From the NCBI RefSeq assembly GCF_030295745.1, contig NZ_AP027291.1, positions 930,001-994,000 of the forward strand: 64,000 nucleotides of DNA, given 5' to 3'. Numbering within the stretch: the first letter of the stretch is position 1; each line of letters begins with the position of its first letter. Of the stretch, positions 18,550-26,896 are shown piece by piece. The notes under the pieces were generated by a model that saw only the letters and a program-made list of their open reading frames with translations, was not told where the DNA came from and did not search any database. The stretch comes from Mycolicibacterium sp. TUM20985. Lineage in GTDB: Bacteria; Actinomycetota; Actinomycetes; Mycobacteriales; Mycobacteriaceae. A program made the position numbers and the translations under genes.

Positions 18550-19896
18550 TCAGGACGGGCCGGGCAGACGCAGCAGCAGCCGGACTCCGCCCAGCGGGCT
18601 CTGCTCCAAAGATGCGGTCCCGCCGTGCAATTCGGCCTGCTGGGCGACCAATGCCAATCCGAGGCCAGAACCCGAGTGCGACGCCGTCGAACCGCGCGCG
18701 AACCGATTGAACACGACCGTGCGTTCCTCCTCGGGAATTCCGACCCCGTCGTCGTCGATCGTGATCTCCACGCCGGCGCGGGAACTCACCGCCGACAGCT
18801 GGATCCGCGTGGCGCCACCGTGCTTGACCGCGTTGGCGATCGCATTGTCGACGGCCAGCCGCAACCCGGCGGGCAGGCCCACGATGATGACCGTCGGGGC
18901 GGGCACCAGCGAGACGTCGAGATCGGCGTAGACGCGCATCGCGTCGTGGGCGGCACGATCGAGTAGTTCGGTGATGTCGACGGGCGCATGATCGTCGGAG
19001 GTCGAGAGTTCGCCCTGGGCAAGCCTTTCGATCGCCCAAAGGGTCGACTCGATGCGCGTCTGCGTCCGGATGACGTCGTTCAGCACTTCCTTGCGCTGAT
19101 CTTCCGCCAGGTCCAGCGTGGCAAGCACCTCGAGATTGGTGCGCATCGCCGTCAGGGGGGTGCGCAACTCGTGGGACGTCACGGCGGCGAAGTCGCGCGA
19201 CGAGACGAGGGCGGCCTTGGTGCGGTCCTGCTCCTCCCAGATGCGTTGCACCATGCCGTTGATGGCGTCGGCGATCTCCACCGCCTCGGTGGCACCCCGG
19301 ACGTCGATGTCGGGCGCCGCGCCGCCGACGTCGATCGCGCGGGTCTGCTGGGCCAGCCGTTTCAGGGGGCGGACCGCGAATGCGGCCAGTAGCCAGCCCG
19401 CCACGGCCGCCGCGCCGATCGCGAACGAACAGATGATGATCACCCGGCGGTGCAGGTTGTTGGTGTCGGCGATGGTCGCGTCGTAGGTGGCGCCGACCGC
19501 GGCCGTCATCTGTCCCTGCGGAGCGGTGATCTCTACCGTGCGGACCCGGTAGCGCACGCCGTCGATCGTGGTGTCGGCGTAACCGGCGGGCAGTTCCGGC
19601 AGCGTCACGTCGGAGTTGGACGTCACCTGCCCGTCGGCTCTGCGCACGGTGATGATCGCGTCCTCGTCGTTGGGGGACTTGGGGATCTGATCAAGGCCGC
19701 GAGGCAGGAACGGGATCGCGAAGCCGGCCGCCTCGTCGAGCCGCCGGTCGAGCCGTTCTTTGCGGTCGTTGGTGATGCCGATCCACACGATCGCGCCGAC
19801 GATGCCGACCACGATCGCCGCCGCGATGGCCGTTGCGAACGCCACGCGGGTCCGCAGCGATGGTGTTCGCCGGAGGACGCGCGACAGGAAGTTCAC
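18550..19896 (-). CDS. prrB: Sensor histidine kinase PrrB
   Basis: 448 residues. A membrane segment near the N-terminus (AIAAAIVVGIVGAIVWIGI), an extracytoplasmic loop, and a second membrane segment (about 150-170) lead to a HAMP region, the HisKA box FAAVTSHELRTPLTAMR with the phosphorylated histidine, and a HATPase domain with DNAIANAVKHG, DDDGVGIPEEE and SGLGLALVAQQ. With PrrA it forms the essential mycobacterial PrrAB two-component system (Rv0902c/Rv0903c). prrA lies 7 nt upstream on the same strand, so the two are one operon. Confidence 0.95.
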   Translation of the reverse strand: MNFLSRVLRRTPSLRTRVAFATAIAAAIVVGIVGAIVWIGITNDRKERLDRRLDEAAGFAIPFLPRGLDQIPKSPNDEDAIITVRRADGQVTSNSDVTLPELPAGYADTTIDGVRYRVRTVEITAPQGQMTAAVGATYDATIADTNNLHRRVIIICSFAIGAAAVAGWLLAAFAVRPLKRLAQQTRAIDVGGAAPDIDVRGATEAVEIADAINGMVQRIWEEQDRTKAALVSSRDFAAVTSHELRTPLTAMRTNLEVLATLDLAEDQRKEVLNDVIRTQTRIESTLWAIERLAQGELSTSDDHAPVDITELLDRAAHDAMRVYADLDVSLVPAPTVIIVGLPAGLRLAVDNAIANAVKHGGATRIQLSAVSSRAGVEITIDDDGVGIPEEERTVVFNRFARGSTASHSGSGLGLALVAQQAELHGGTASLEQSPLGGVRLLLRLPGPS

Positions 19897-19903
19897 GGCC
19901 TAC

Positions 19904-20614
19904 CTATTGCTGCCGGAGGACGAACCCCACGCCCCGGACAGTGTGCAGCAGCCTGGGAGCGCCGCCCGCCTCGAGCTTGCGGCGCAGATAGCCGATGAAC
20001 ACGTCGACGACGTTGGTGTCGGCGGCGAAGTCGTAACCCCACACCAGCTCCAACAGCTGAGCGCGGGACAGCACGGCGGTCTTGTGCTCCGCGAGGACGG
20101 CCAGCAGGTCGAACTCCCGCTTGGTCAGATCGACGTCGACGCCGTTGACGCGGGCCCGTCGGCCAGGAATGTCCACCTCCAGCGGGCCGACGGCGATGGT
20201 CTCCGAGGAAAACGTCGCCGTCGCGCCGCGTCGCCGCAGCAGGGCCTTGACCCTGGCGACCAGCTCGGCCAGGACGAAGGGCTTGACGAGGTAGTCGTCG
20301 GCGCCGGCTTCGAGGCCGGCCACGCGGTCGTCCACCGAGCTGCGCGCCGACAACACGCACACGGGCACGTCGTTGTCCATGGCCCGCAGCGCGGTCACCA
20401 CGCTGACGCCGTCGAGCACCGGCATGTTGATGTCGAGGACGATCGCGTCGGGCCGGGTCTCGGTCGCGCTGCGCAGCGCCTCGGCGCCGTCGACCGCGGT
20501 GCTGACGTCGAAACCCGACAGCCGCAGTCCCCGTTCCAGGGAAGCCAACACGTCGGGGTCGTCGTCCACCACGAGCACTCGTGGGGACGCAGTACCGCTG
20601 GCTCCCAACTCCAT
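19904..20614 (-). CDS. prrA: Response regulator PrrA
   Basis: 236 residues. The receiver domain has [22 protein letters not shown], the phosphoacceptor aspartate in [12 protein letters not shown] and the lysine in [12 protein letters not shown]. The C-terminal OmpR-type winged helix includes [15 protein letters not shown] and [19 protein letters not shown]. Agreement with M. tuberculosis PrrA (Rv0903c) as I remember it is extremely close. Essential regulator linked to respiration, ammonium and lipid metabolism in mycobacteria. Confidence 0.97.
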   Translation of the reverse strand: MELGASGTASPRVLVVDDDPDVLASLERGLRLSGFDVSTAVDGAEALRSATETRPDAIVLDINMPVLDGVSVVTALRAMDNDVPVCVLSARSSVDDRVAGLEAGADDYLVKPFVLAELVARVKALLRRRGATATFSSETIAVGPLEVDIPGRRARVNGVDVDLTKREFDLLAVLAEHKTAVLSRAQLLELVWGYDFAADTNVVDVFIGYLRRKLEAGGAPRLLHTVRGVGFVLRQQ

Positions 20615-20724
20615 GGGGTCATCTTGCCTGACGCAGTTCAGTCGGTGCGGTAGGCGCGTGTGCGGCTACGACGCGGCTCGGACTTATTTACGCGTTGGCA
20701 AGGCGAAATGCCCATGGTCGGTGC

Positions 20725-20730
20725 TAACTT
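20725..20730 (+). promoter_or_regulatory. -10 box of leaderless PLD-like gene
   Basis: TAACTT, then 8 nt, then the GTG at 20739 with no Shine-Dalgarno. Confidence 0.4.
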
Positions 20731-20738
20731 CAACCCTC

Positions 20739-21728
20739 GTGCAGCCGAACGGTCCCCGCCTGATCGTCGAACCTGATGACGGCCTCGGCCCAGTCCTCGA
20801 TCTCCTTGGATCGGCGCAGACATCGCTGCTGATCAAGCAGTTCACGCTGACCGATGAAAGCCTCATCGAGGCCATCATCGACCGAAGGCGCGCAGGGGTC
20901 GACGTCAGGGTGATGCTCAACGCGGCCCGTTCCGGCGGTGACCGGGCGAACGACGAGACCTTCGAGCGCTTCTCCGCAGCGGGCATCGACGTCAAGTGGG
21001 CCAACCCGAAGTTCTACGTCACCCACGAGAAGTCGGTGGTCGTCGACGGGAAGGTCGCGCTGGTCGCCACCTTCAACATGTGCCTCAAGTACTTCACCCT
21101 CACCAGGGACTACGGCGTGATCGTCGACGATCCGGCGCTCGTCGCCCAGATCGTCGAGGTGTTCGACGCCGACTGGAACCACGACGACTGGGTGCCGTCG
21201 GTCTACGAGGGCCTCCTGTGGAGCAATTCCAATTCTCGTCTCCACATGGCCCGCTTCATCGACACCGCCACGCGCCGGGTCGACGTCCAGCACCCCAAGT
21301 TCGTCGACGCGGTCATCCTCGATCACCTCGCCGCCGCAGTAGGCCGCGGTGTGAAGGTGCACGTCCTGTGCGGCGGCAGGCACGGCATCAGCGACACCGA
21401 TGTGCTCGACACCTTCGCCTCGTTGCGCACCTTGCGCCGGTTCGGAGCCAAGGTGCACAAGCAGAAGAACCTCAGGGTCCATGCGAAGCTGCTGATCGTC
21501 GACGACGAGCGAGCCCTGGTCGGCTCCATGAACATCGACCGAAGCGCCTTCGACCTGCGGCGCGAACTCGGCATCACGCTCACCGAGCCGGCCGTCGTCG
21601 CCCGGCTCAAGGCGGTGTTCGACGCCGACTGGGAGCTGTCCCACCACTACGATCCGCCCGACCCGCTCGATCCCTCGACGCATCACGAGGATGACTTCCC
21701 ACACGACCCCGAGCTCGTCCATGAGTGA
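20739..21728 (+). CDS. Phospholipase D-like / cardiolipin synthase-like protein
   Basis: 329 residues from the GTG; the frame stays open upstream across prrA antisense, but homology starts at VQPNGPRLIVEPDDG. Two HKD motifs are present: HEKSVVVDGKVALVATFN and HAKLLIVDDERALVGSMN, so the monomer should form one complete active site. No signal peptide. Family members include cardiolipin synthases and phosphodiesterases; the true substrate is unknown. It overlaps the first chromate-transporter gene by 8 nt (ATGAGTGA), so the three genes to 22838 form an operon. Confidence 0.85.
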   Translation: MQPNGPRLIVEPDDGLGPVLDLLGSAQTSLLIKQFTLTDESLIEAIIDRRRAGVDVRVMLNAARSGGDRANDETFERFSAAGIDVKWANPKFYVTHEKSVVVDGKVALVATFNMCLKYFTLTRDYGVIVDDPALVAQIVEVFDADWNHDDWVPSVYEGLLWSNSNSRLHMARFIDTATRRVDVQHPKFVDAVILDHLAAAVGRGVKVHVLCGGRHGISDTDVLDTFASLRTLRRFGAKVHKQKNLRVHAKLLIVDDERALVGSMNIDRSAFDLRRELGITLTEPAVVARLKAVFDADWELSHHYDPPDPLDPSTHHEDDFPHDPELVHE

Positions 21729-22296
21729 TGCCGCGACGCCTGAACGGGTCTCGTTGGGCGAGTTGGCGTTCACGTTCAACCACATCGCGCTGGCATCGTT
21801 CGGCGGCGGACTGTCGGCGTGGTCACGTGAGGTGATCGTCGTCGAGAAGGAGTGGATGGGCGACGCGGAGTTCCTGTCCGCGATGACCATGTGCCGCATC
21901 CTGCCCGGCGCCAACCAGGTCAACATGGCGGTATTCACCGGCACGAAGATGCGGGCCGTCCCCGGCGCGGTGGCCGCCGTCCTCGGCCTGTGCTTCATGC
22001 CGTTGGTGATCGTCCTGGTGCTGGCGTTCCTCTACTTCACCTTCAAGGAGGTGCCTGCGGTCAAGGGTGTTCTGCACGGCGCGTCGGCCGCGGCGGTGGC
22101 GCTGACCCTGGCCATGGTGGTCAAGACGGGGAAGACCTGCCTGACCGGCGTCGTCCCGGTCGCACTCTTCGTGACGGCCTTCGTGCTGAACGGCGTCTTC
22201 CGTTGGCCGCTGCTCGGCACGCTCGCCATCGTGGGGCCACTGAGTTTGATCTGGGCGTGGCCGAGGCGCGCCGCCGCCGACCAGGCCGACGCGTGA
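21721..22296 (+). CDS. Chromate transporter (CHR) family protein, first half
   Basis: 191 residues, one CHR domain with 5-6 membrane segments. It opens SLGELAFTFNHIALASFGGGLSAW and contains the conserved FLSAMTMCRILPGANQVNMAVFTG segment (the PGP-like motif of CHR proteins). Short CHR proteins work as heterologous pairs with opposite topology, and the second half overlaps its stop by 4 nt (GTGA). Probable role: anion (chromate/sulfate-like) export. Confidence 0.88.
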   Translation: MSDAATPERVSLGELAFTFNHIALASFGGGLSAWSREVIVVEKEWMGDAEFLSAMTMCRILPGANQVNMAVFTGTKMRAVPGAVAAVLGLCFMPLVIVLVLAFLYFTFKEVPAVKGVLHGASAAAVALTLAMVVKTGKTCLTGVVPVALFVTAFVLNGVFRWPLLGTLAIVGPLSLIWAWPRRAAADQADA

Positions 22297-22838
22297 GCAC
22301 CTATCTTCAACTGGTCATCCTGTTCGGCGGGCTTTCGCTGATGTCCATCGGCGGCGGCAATGCCGTCCTGCCCGAGATGCACCTCCGTTCGGTCCAACAG
22401 CATCACTGGGTGAGCGACACGCAGTTCGCCGACCTGTTCTCGATCTCCCAGACCACGCCGGGGCCGAGCATCCTGATCGTCGGCATGATCGGATACGCGG
22501 CCGGGCTGCCGGTCGGCGGGGTACTGGGCGGCGTCCTCGGAGGTGTAATCGCGACCGTCGCCATGGTGATCCCCGCCGCGTCGCTGGTCTACGCCATCAC
22601 ACTGTTCTGGCAGAAGGCCGAGCAGTCGAAGTGGCGGATCGCGGTGGAGAAGGGTTTCGCCCCTCTGACGGTCGGGCTGATCCTTGCGTCCTCGCTGGTG
22701 ATGAGCCGCGCCGCCGATCACGGTTGGCGGGCGTACCTGCTGACCGCAGTGTGCACGTTGGTGTTCGTGCGCACGAAGATCAACCCGCTGATCGTGGTGG
22801 CCATCGCCGGTGTGATTGGCTACTTCGGCATCGTCTGA
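22293..22838 (+). CDS. Chromate transporter (CHR) family protein, second half
   Basis: 181 residues starting at a GTG that overlaps the preceding stop. CHR features: LFGGLSLMSIGGGNAVLPEMH, QFADLFSISQTTPGPSILIVGMIGY and a C-terminal run of hydrophobic segments (VVAIAGVIGYFGIV). It should pair with the upstream short CHR protein to make one functional transporter. A 197-bp gap follows before the ABC exporters. Confidence 0.88.
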   Translation: MSTYLQLVILFGGLSLMSIGGGNAVLPEMHLRSVQQHHWVSDTQFADLFSISQTTPGPSILIVGMIGYAAGLPVGGVLGGVLGGVIATVAMVIPAASLVYAITLFWQKAEQSKWRIAVEKGFAPLTVGLILASSLVMSRAADHGWRAYLLTAVCTLVFVRTKINPLIVVAIAGVIGYFGIV

Positions 22839-22998
22839 GCGCCCCAGCCTCTCGTAGGTGTCGAATTCCTCGCGAGGCGCGTCGTCTACGTCACGGTCGT
22901 GAGTCGCAGCCCACCCGTGGGAATCGCCACCCCGGCGCAGAAAACGGGTATAGCGAGCAAACGGACTTCTCTGGCAATAAAGCGACACGGGTAAGGAA

Positions 22999-23027
22999 TT
23001 GACCTCATCTTTCGTTGAGGTTTTACG
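22999..23027 (+). promoter_or_regulatory. Candidate promoter/operator of the ABC exporter operon
   Basis: TTGACC (22999-23004), 17-nt spacer and TTTACG (23022-23027), 8 nt before the ATG at 23036. ACCTCA (23002-23007) and TGAGGT (23016-23021) form an inverted repeat within the spacer, which could be a repressor site. The rest of the 22839-23035 gap shows nothing recognisable. Confidence 0.4.
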
Positions 23028-23035
23028 GTGATTAC

Positions 23036-24916
23036 ATGAGCATGGAACTAGCGGCCAGTCGGGCCCTGTACCGCCAGCGGAATGCCCGCGGCGGGGATCT
23101 CCGTGCGCTCGCAAACCGTGCGCTGCTGCGGCGCATCTGGCTGTTCTCGGCGCGCCATCATCGTCGGCTCGGCTTCTTCGTCGCGGTCAGCGTGGTGGGC
23201 GCTCTGCTGGCAGTCTCCACCCCGGTCCTGGCGGGCCGAGTCGTGGACGCGATCGTGCACGGCGGACCGGCGACCTCGGTGGTGGTGCTGGCGTCGGTGA
23301 TCGCCGCGGTGGCGTTGGCGGAGACGGCCGTCGGACTGTTGACACGCTGGCTGTCGTCGCACATCGGCGAGGGCTTGATCCTGGACCTGCGAACCGCGGT
23401 GTTCGACCACGTCCAGCGGATGCCGGTGGCCTTCTTCACCAGGACGAGGACGGGTGCCCTGGTCAGTCGTCTCGGCAACGACGTGATCGGCGCCCAGCGC
23501 GCCTTCTCGGACACCCTCTCCGGTGTGGTGGGCAACCTGGTCACACTGGCCCTGACCTTGGCCGTGATGCTCAGCATCTCCTGGCAGATCACCCTGCTGT
23601 CGCTGGTGTTGACGCCGTTGTTCCTGCTGCCAGCCCGCCGTATCGGGCGGACCATGGCCACGCTTAGCCGCGAGAGCGCCATCTACAACGCCACGATGAA
23701 CACCCAGATGACGGAACGGTTCTCGGCACCGGGGGCCACCCTGGTCAAACTGTTCGGAGATCCTGGCCGGGAGTCGTACGAGTTCGCGACGCGTGCAGGC
23801 AGGGTCAGGGACATCGGCGTGCGGACGTCCATGTTGCAGGCCACCTTCATGAACTCGCTGACCTTGATGTCGGCGCTGGCGCTGGCGCTGGTCTATGGAC
23901 TCGGTGGCGTGCTGGCCATCGGCGGCCACCTGCAGGCGGGCGCGATCGTATCGCTGGCGCTGCTGCTCACGCGGCTGTACGCGCCCCTGACGGCACTCGC
24001 CAACGCGCACGTCGAAATCGCCAGTGCGCTGGTCAGTTTCGAGCGGGTCTTCGAGGTGCTGGACCTGACACCGCTGATCGAGGAGAGCGCGGATGCAGCC
24101 CCCGTGCCCGACGGCCCCGTCGCCGTCGAATTCGACGACGTGCGGTTCACCTATCCGTCGGCGGACAAGGTGTCCCTGGCCTCGCTAGAGGAGGTCGCGA
24201 TCCTCGACGATCGTGGCGGCGACGAGGTGCTCCATGGTGTCTCGTTCACGGCCGAACCGGGACAAATGATCGCGCTGGTGGGCTCGTCGGGTGCCGGCAA
24301 GTCGACCATCGCATCCCTCCTGGCGCGGCTCTACGACGTCGACTCCGGGGCTATCCGCTTGGCGGGCAACGACGTCCGCGATGTGACGTTCGCCTCGCTG
24401 AAGGACACCATCGGCGTCGTCACGCAGGACGGGCACCTGTTCCACGAATCCATCCGCGCGAACCTGACGCTGGCCGCCCCCGACGCGTCCGACGACCAAC
24501 TGTGGGAGGCCCTGCGCCGGGCTCGCCTGGCCGATGTGGTGGCCGACATGCCGGACGGCCTCGACACGGTCGTGGGCGAACGCGGCTACCGCCTGTCTGG
24601 CGGACAACGGCAGCGGTTGACCATCGCGCGGCTGTTGCTCGGGAACTCTCGGGTGGTCGTGCTCGACGAGGCGACGGCCTCGCTGGACTCCGAGTCCGAG
24701 GCCGCGGTGCAGCAGGCGCTGGCCGAAGCGCTCGAGGGCCGCACGTCTCTGGTGATCGCGCACCGGCTCTCGACCATTCGGGCCGCCGACGTGATCTTGG
24801 TCGTCGAGGACGGTCGGATCGTCGAACGCGGCACGCACCGCAAACTGCTCGCCCGGCGCGGTCGCTATGCGGAGTTGTACGAAACGCAGTTCGGCGACGA
24901 GACCTCCGCCGCATGA
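23036..24916 (+). CDS. ABC exporter half-transporter, canonical ATPase site
   Basis: 626 residues: six-helix membrane domain (about 40-330) fused to an ATPase domain. Walker A GSSGAGKST, signature LSGGQRQR, Walker B VVVLDEATASLD with the catalytic glutamate, and H-loop IAHRLST are all intact. A stretch of about 20 residues between FTYPSADK and DEVLHGVSF is inserted ahead of Walker A. It starts at ATG 23036 (another ATG at 23042) and overlaps the next ABC gene by 4 nt (ATGA). It could act as a homodimer, while the two genes downstream look like a heterodimer. Substrate unknown. Confidence 0.9.
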   Translation: MSMELAASRALYRQRNARGGDLRALANRALLRRIWLFSARHHRRLGFFVAVSVVGALLAVSTPVLAGRVVDAIVHGGPATSVVVLASVIAAVALAETAVGLLTRWLSSHIGEGLILDLRTAVFDHVQRMPVAFFTRTRTGALVSRLGNDVIGAQRAFSDTLSGVVGNLVTLALTLAVMLSISWQITLLSLVLTPLFLLPARRIGRTMATLSRESAIYNATMNTQMTERFSAPGATLVKLFGDPGRESYEFATRAGRVRDIGVRTSMLQATFMNSLTLMSALALALVYGLGGVLAIGGHLQAGAIVSLALLLTRLYAPLTALANAHVEIASALVSFERVFEVLDLTPLIEESADAAPVPDGPVAVEFDDVRFTYPSADKVSLASLEEVAILDDRGGDEVLHGVSFTAEPGQMIALVGSSGAGKSTIASLLARLYDVDSGAIRLAGNDVRDVTFASLKDTIGVVTQDGHLFHESIRANLTLAAPDASDDQLWEALRRARLADVVADMPDGLDTVVGERGYRLSGGQRQRLTIARLLLGNSRVVVLDEATASLDSESEAAVQQALAEALEGRTSLVIAHRLSTIRAADVILVVEDGRIVERGTHRKLLARRGRYAELYETQFGDETSAA

Positions 24917-26868
24917 ATTCGGTTGTCGGGCGTGGGAGCCTTGAAGCCGTGATGCACGAACGTGAGGCGGGACTGGCCTCCGAGCCGGCCATTGCGCCAC
25001 CGCCTCGGCGCATCCGGTCGTCGTCGGACATCCTGCGCCTGCTGCCGTATCTGAAGCCCTACCGGGTGCGCTGGATCTCGATGCTGATCGCAGCCCTGCT
25101 CAGCCTGGTGGCCACCGTGACCATTCCGCTGATGACCAAGGCCGTGATCGACGGCCCGGTCCGCCAACAGAATCAGCAGCAGCTCTGGATCCTCGGCTCC
25201 ATCGCGATGGCCGTGCTGATGTCCGAGGCCGTGCTGTGGTTCATCCGTCGCTGGCTGGTGTCCCGGGCCACGATGGGCGTGGAGGCCGACATCCGCAAGG
25301 ATCTGTACGCGCGCCTGCAGATCCTGCCCATGTCGTTTCACGGCAGGTGGCAGTCGGGTCAGCTGCTCTCGCGGGTGATGAACGACCTGAGCACCATTCG
25401 TCAGTTCCTGTCGTTCGGCCTGCTGTTCTTGTTGCTCAACGTGATTCAGATCATCGTCGTGACGGGCATCCTGCTCGCGATGTATTGGCCGCTGGGCGTC
25501 GTCGTGGTGGTCTCGATCGTGCCGATCACCGCGACCGTGCTGCACTTCCAGCGTCAGTTCACCAAGCTGTCCCGCGCCGCCCAGGACCAGTCCGGCAACG
25601 TTGCGACGCACGTGGAAGAGCAGGCCCTTGGGCTGCGGGTCGTCAAGGCCTTCGGTCGCGAGGAGTACGCCTACGAACGGTTCGATCAGCGCGCCACCGC
25701 GCTGTTCGACACCGAGGTGAACAAGGTCGGGGTGTCGGCGAAGTTCTGGACGCTGCTGGAGGTGATCCCTAGCGTCAGCCTGATCATGGTGCTCGGTCTG
25801 GGCGCCTACGCGGCGGGCAACGGCCTGGTCACCATGGGCACGCTGGTCGCGTTCATCACGATGATGTTGTCACTGGTGTGGCCCATCGCCTCGTTGGGCT
25901 TCCTGCTGTCCATGACCCAGGAGGCCATGACGGCGGCCAACCGCGTCGCGGAGATCTTCGATGCGCCCCGTGAGATCACCGACGGTCCCGAGCGCGATGC
26001 GCCCCGCGGCGGCCGCCTGCAACTCGTCGACGTCGGCTTCAAGTTTCCCGACTCCGACGTGTGGGCGCTGCGCCACGTCGACCTCACCGTCGAACCCGGC
26101 GAGACGCTCGCCCTCGTGGGATCGACCGGGTCCGGCAAGTCGGTTCTGGTCGCCCTGCTGTCGCGGTTGTACGACGTCACCGAGGGCGCCATCCTCGTGG
26201 ACGGGCACGACATCCGCGAACTGTCGCTGCCTGCACTGCGGCAGGCGGTGGCCACTGCCTTCGAGGATCCCACCCTGTTCTCGATGTCCGTGGCCGAGAA
26301 CCTGAGGCTCGGCCGGCCGGCTGCGACGGAGCAGGAGCTCGCGCAGGCGGTCGAGGTGGCGGCCGCCCGGTTCGTGTACGACCTGCCGTTCGGCCTCGAC
26401 ACCCGGATCGGCGAACAGGGCATGAGCTTGTCGGGCGGTCAGCGCCAACGACTCTCGCTGGCCAGGGCGTTGCTCGCGGCGCCGTCCATCCTGGTGCTCG
26501 ACGACACGTTGTCGGCACTCGACGTGCACACCGAGGCCGTGGTCACCGAGGCGCTGCGCCGTGTGCTGGCATCGGTGACCGGCGTGGTGGTTGCCAACCG
26601 CGCGTCGACGGTGCTCATCGCCGACCGGGTGGCGCTGCTCGAGGGCGGCACCATCACGCGCGTCGGCACCCACGCCGAATTGCTTTCAGACGCACCGGAA
26701 TACAGATACCTCCTGGCCGCCGACGACGATCTCGACGATGGTGCCGAGCGGAGTTGCGACTGGGTTCAAGACGATGACCGCAGCCGACTCGACCACCTGT
26801 ACCGCGAGCACGAAGCGGCCGAGATCCACGACGACGACCGCCAGCGGGAAGCGGCTGAACGACGATGA
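24913..26868 (+). CDS. ABC exporter half-transporter with degenerate ATPase site
   Basis: 651 residues, membrane domain about 50-330 then ATPase domain. Walker A GSTGSGKSV and signature LSGGQRQR are present, but Walker B reads LVLDDTLSALD, with aspartate replacing the catalytic glutamate, and the H-loop histidine is asparagine (VVANRAST). This is the pattern of the non-hydrolysing subunit in heterodimeric exporters. The C-terminal tail of about 50 residues is strongly charged. Translationally coupled to the first ABC gene; the third follows 28 nt after its stop. Confidence 0.9.
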   Translation: MNSVVGRGSLEAVMHEREAGLASEPAIAPPPRRIRSSSDILRLLPYLKPYRVRWISMLIAALLSLVATVTIPLMTKAVIDGPVRQQNQQQLWILGSIAMAVLMSEAVLWFIRRWLVSRATMGVEADIRKDLYARLQILPMSFHGRWQSGQLLSRVMNDLSTIRQFLSFGLLFLLLNVIQIIVVTGILLAMYWPLGVVVVVSIVPITATVLHFQRQFTKLSRAAQDQSGNVATHVEEQALGLRVVKAFGREEYAYERFDQRATALFDTEVNKVGVSAKFWTLLEVIPSVSLIMVLGLGAYAAGNGLVTMGTLVAFITMMLSLVWPIASLGFLLSMTQEAMTAANRVAEIFDAPREITDGPERDAPRGGRLQLVDVGFKFPDSDVWALRHVDLTVEPGETLALVGSTGSGKSVLVALLSRLYDVTEGAILVDGHDIRELSLPALRQAVATAFEDPTLFSMSVAENLRLGRPAATEQELAQAVEVAAARFVYDLPFGLDTRIGEQGMSLSGGQRQRLSLARALLAAPSILVLDDTLSALDVHTEAVVTEALRRVLASVTGVVVANRASTVLIADRVALLEGGTITRVGTHAELLSDAPEYRYLLAADDDLDDGAERSCDWVQDDDRSRLDHLYREHEAAEIHDDDRQREAAERR

Positions 26869-26896
26869 TGAGCGTTCGCGCGAAGAGTGGACGGTC

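Noticed and set aside
20373..20738. Upstream extension of the PLD-like frame
   Set aside because: It is antisense to prrA and lacks similarity to PLD proteins; the GTG at 20739 has a well-spaced -10 box.
24502..24912. Extension of the second ABC exporter frame into the first gene
   Set aside because: The extension overlaps the ATPase domain of the first exporter in another frame; ATG 24913 forms a normal ATGA overlap.
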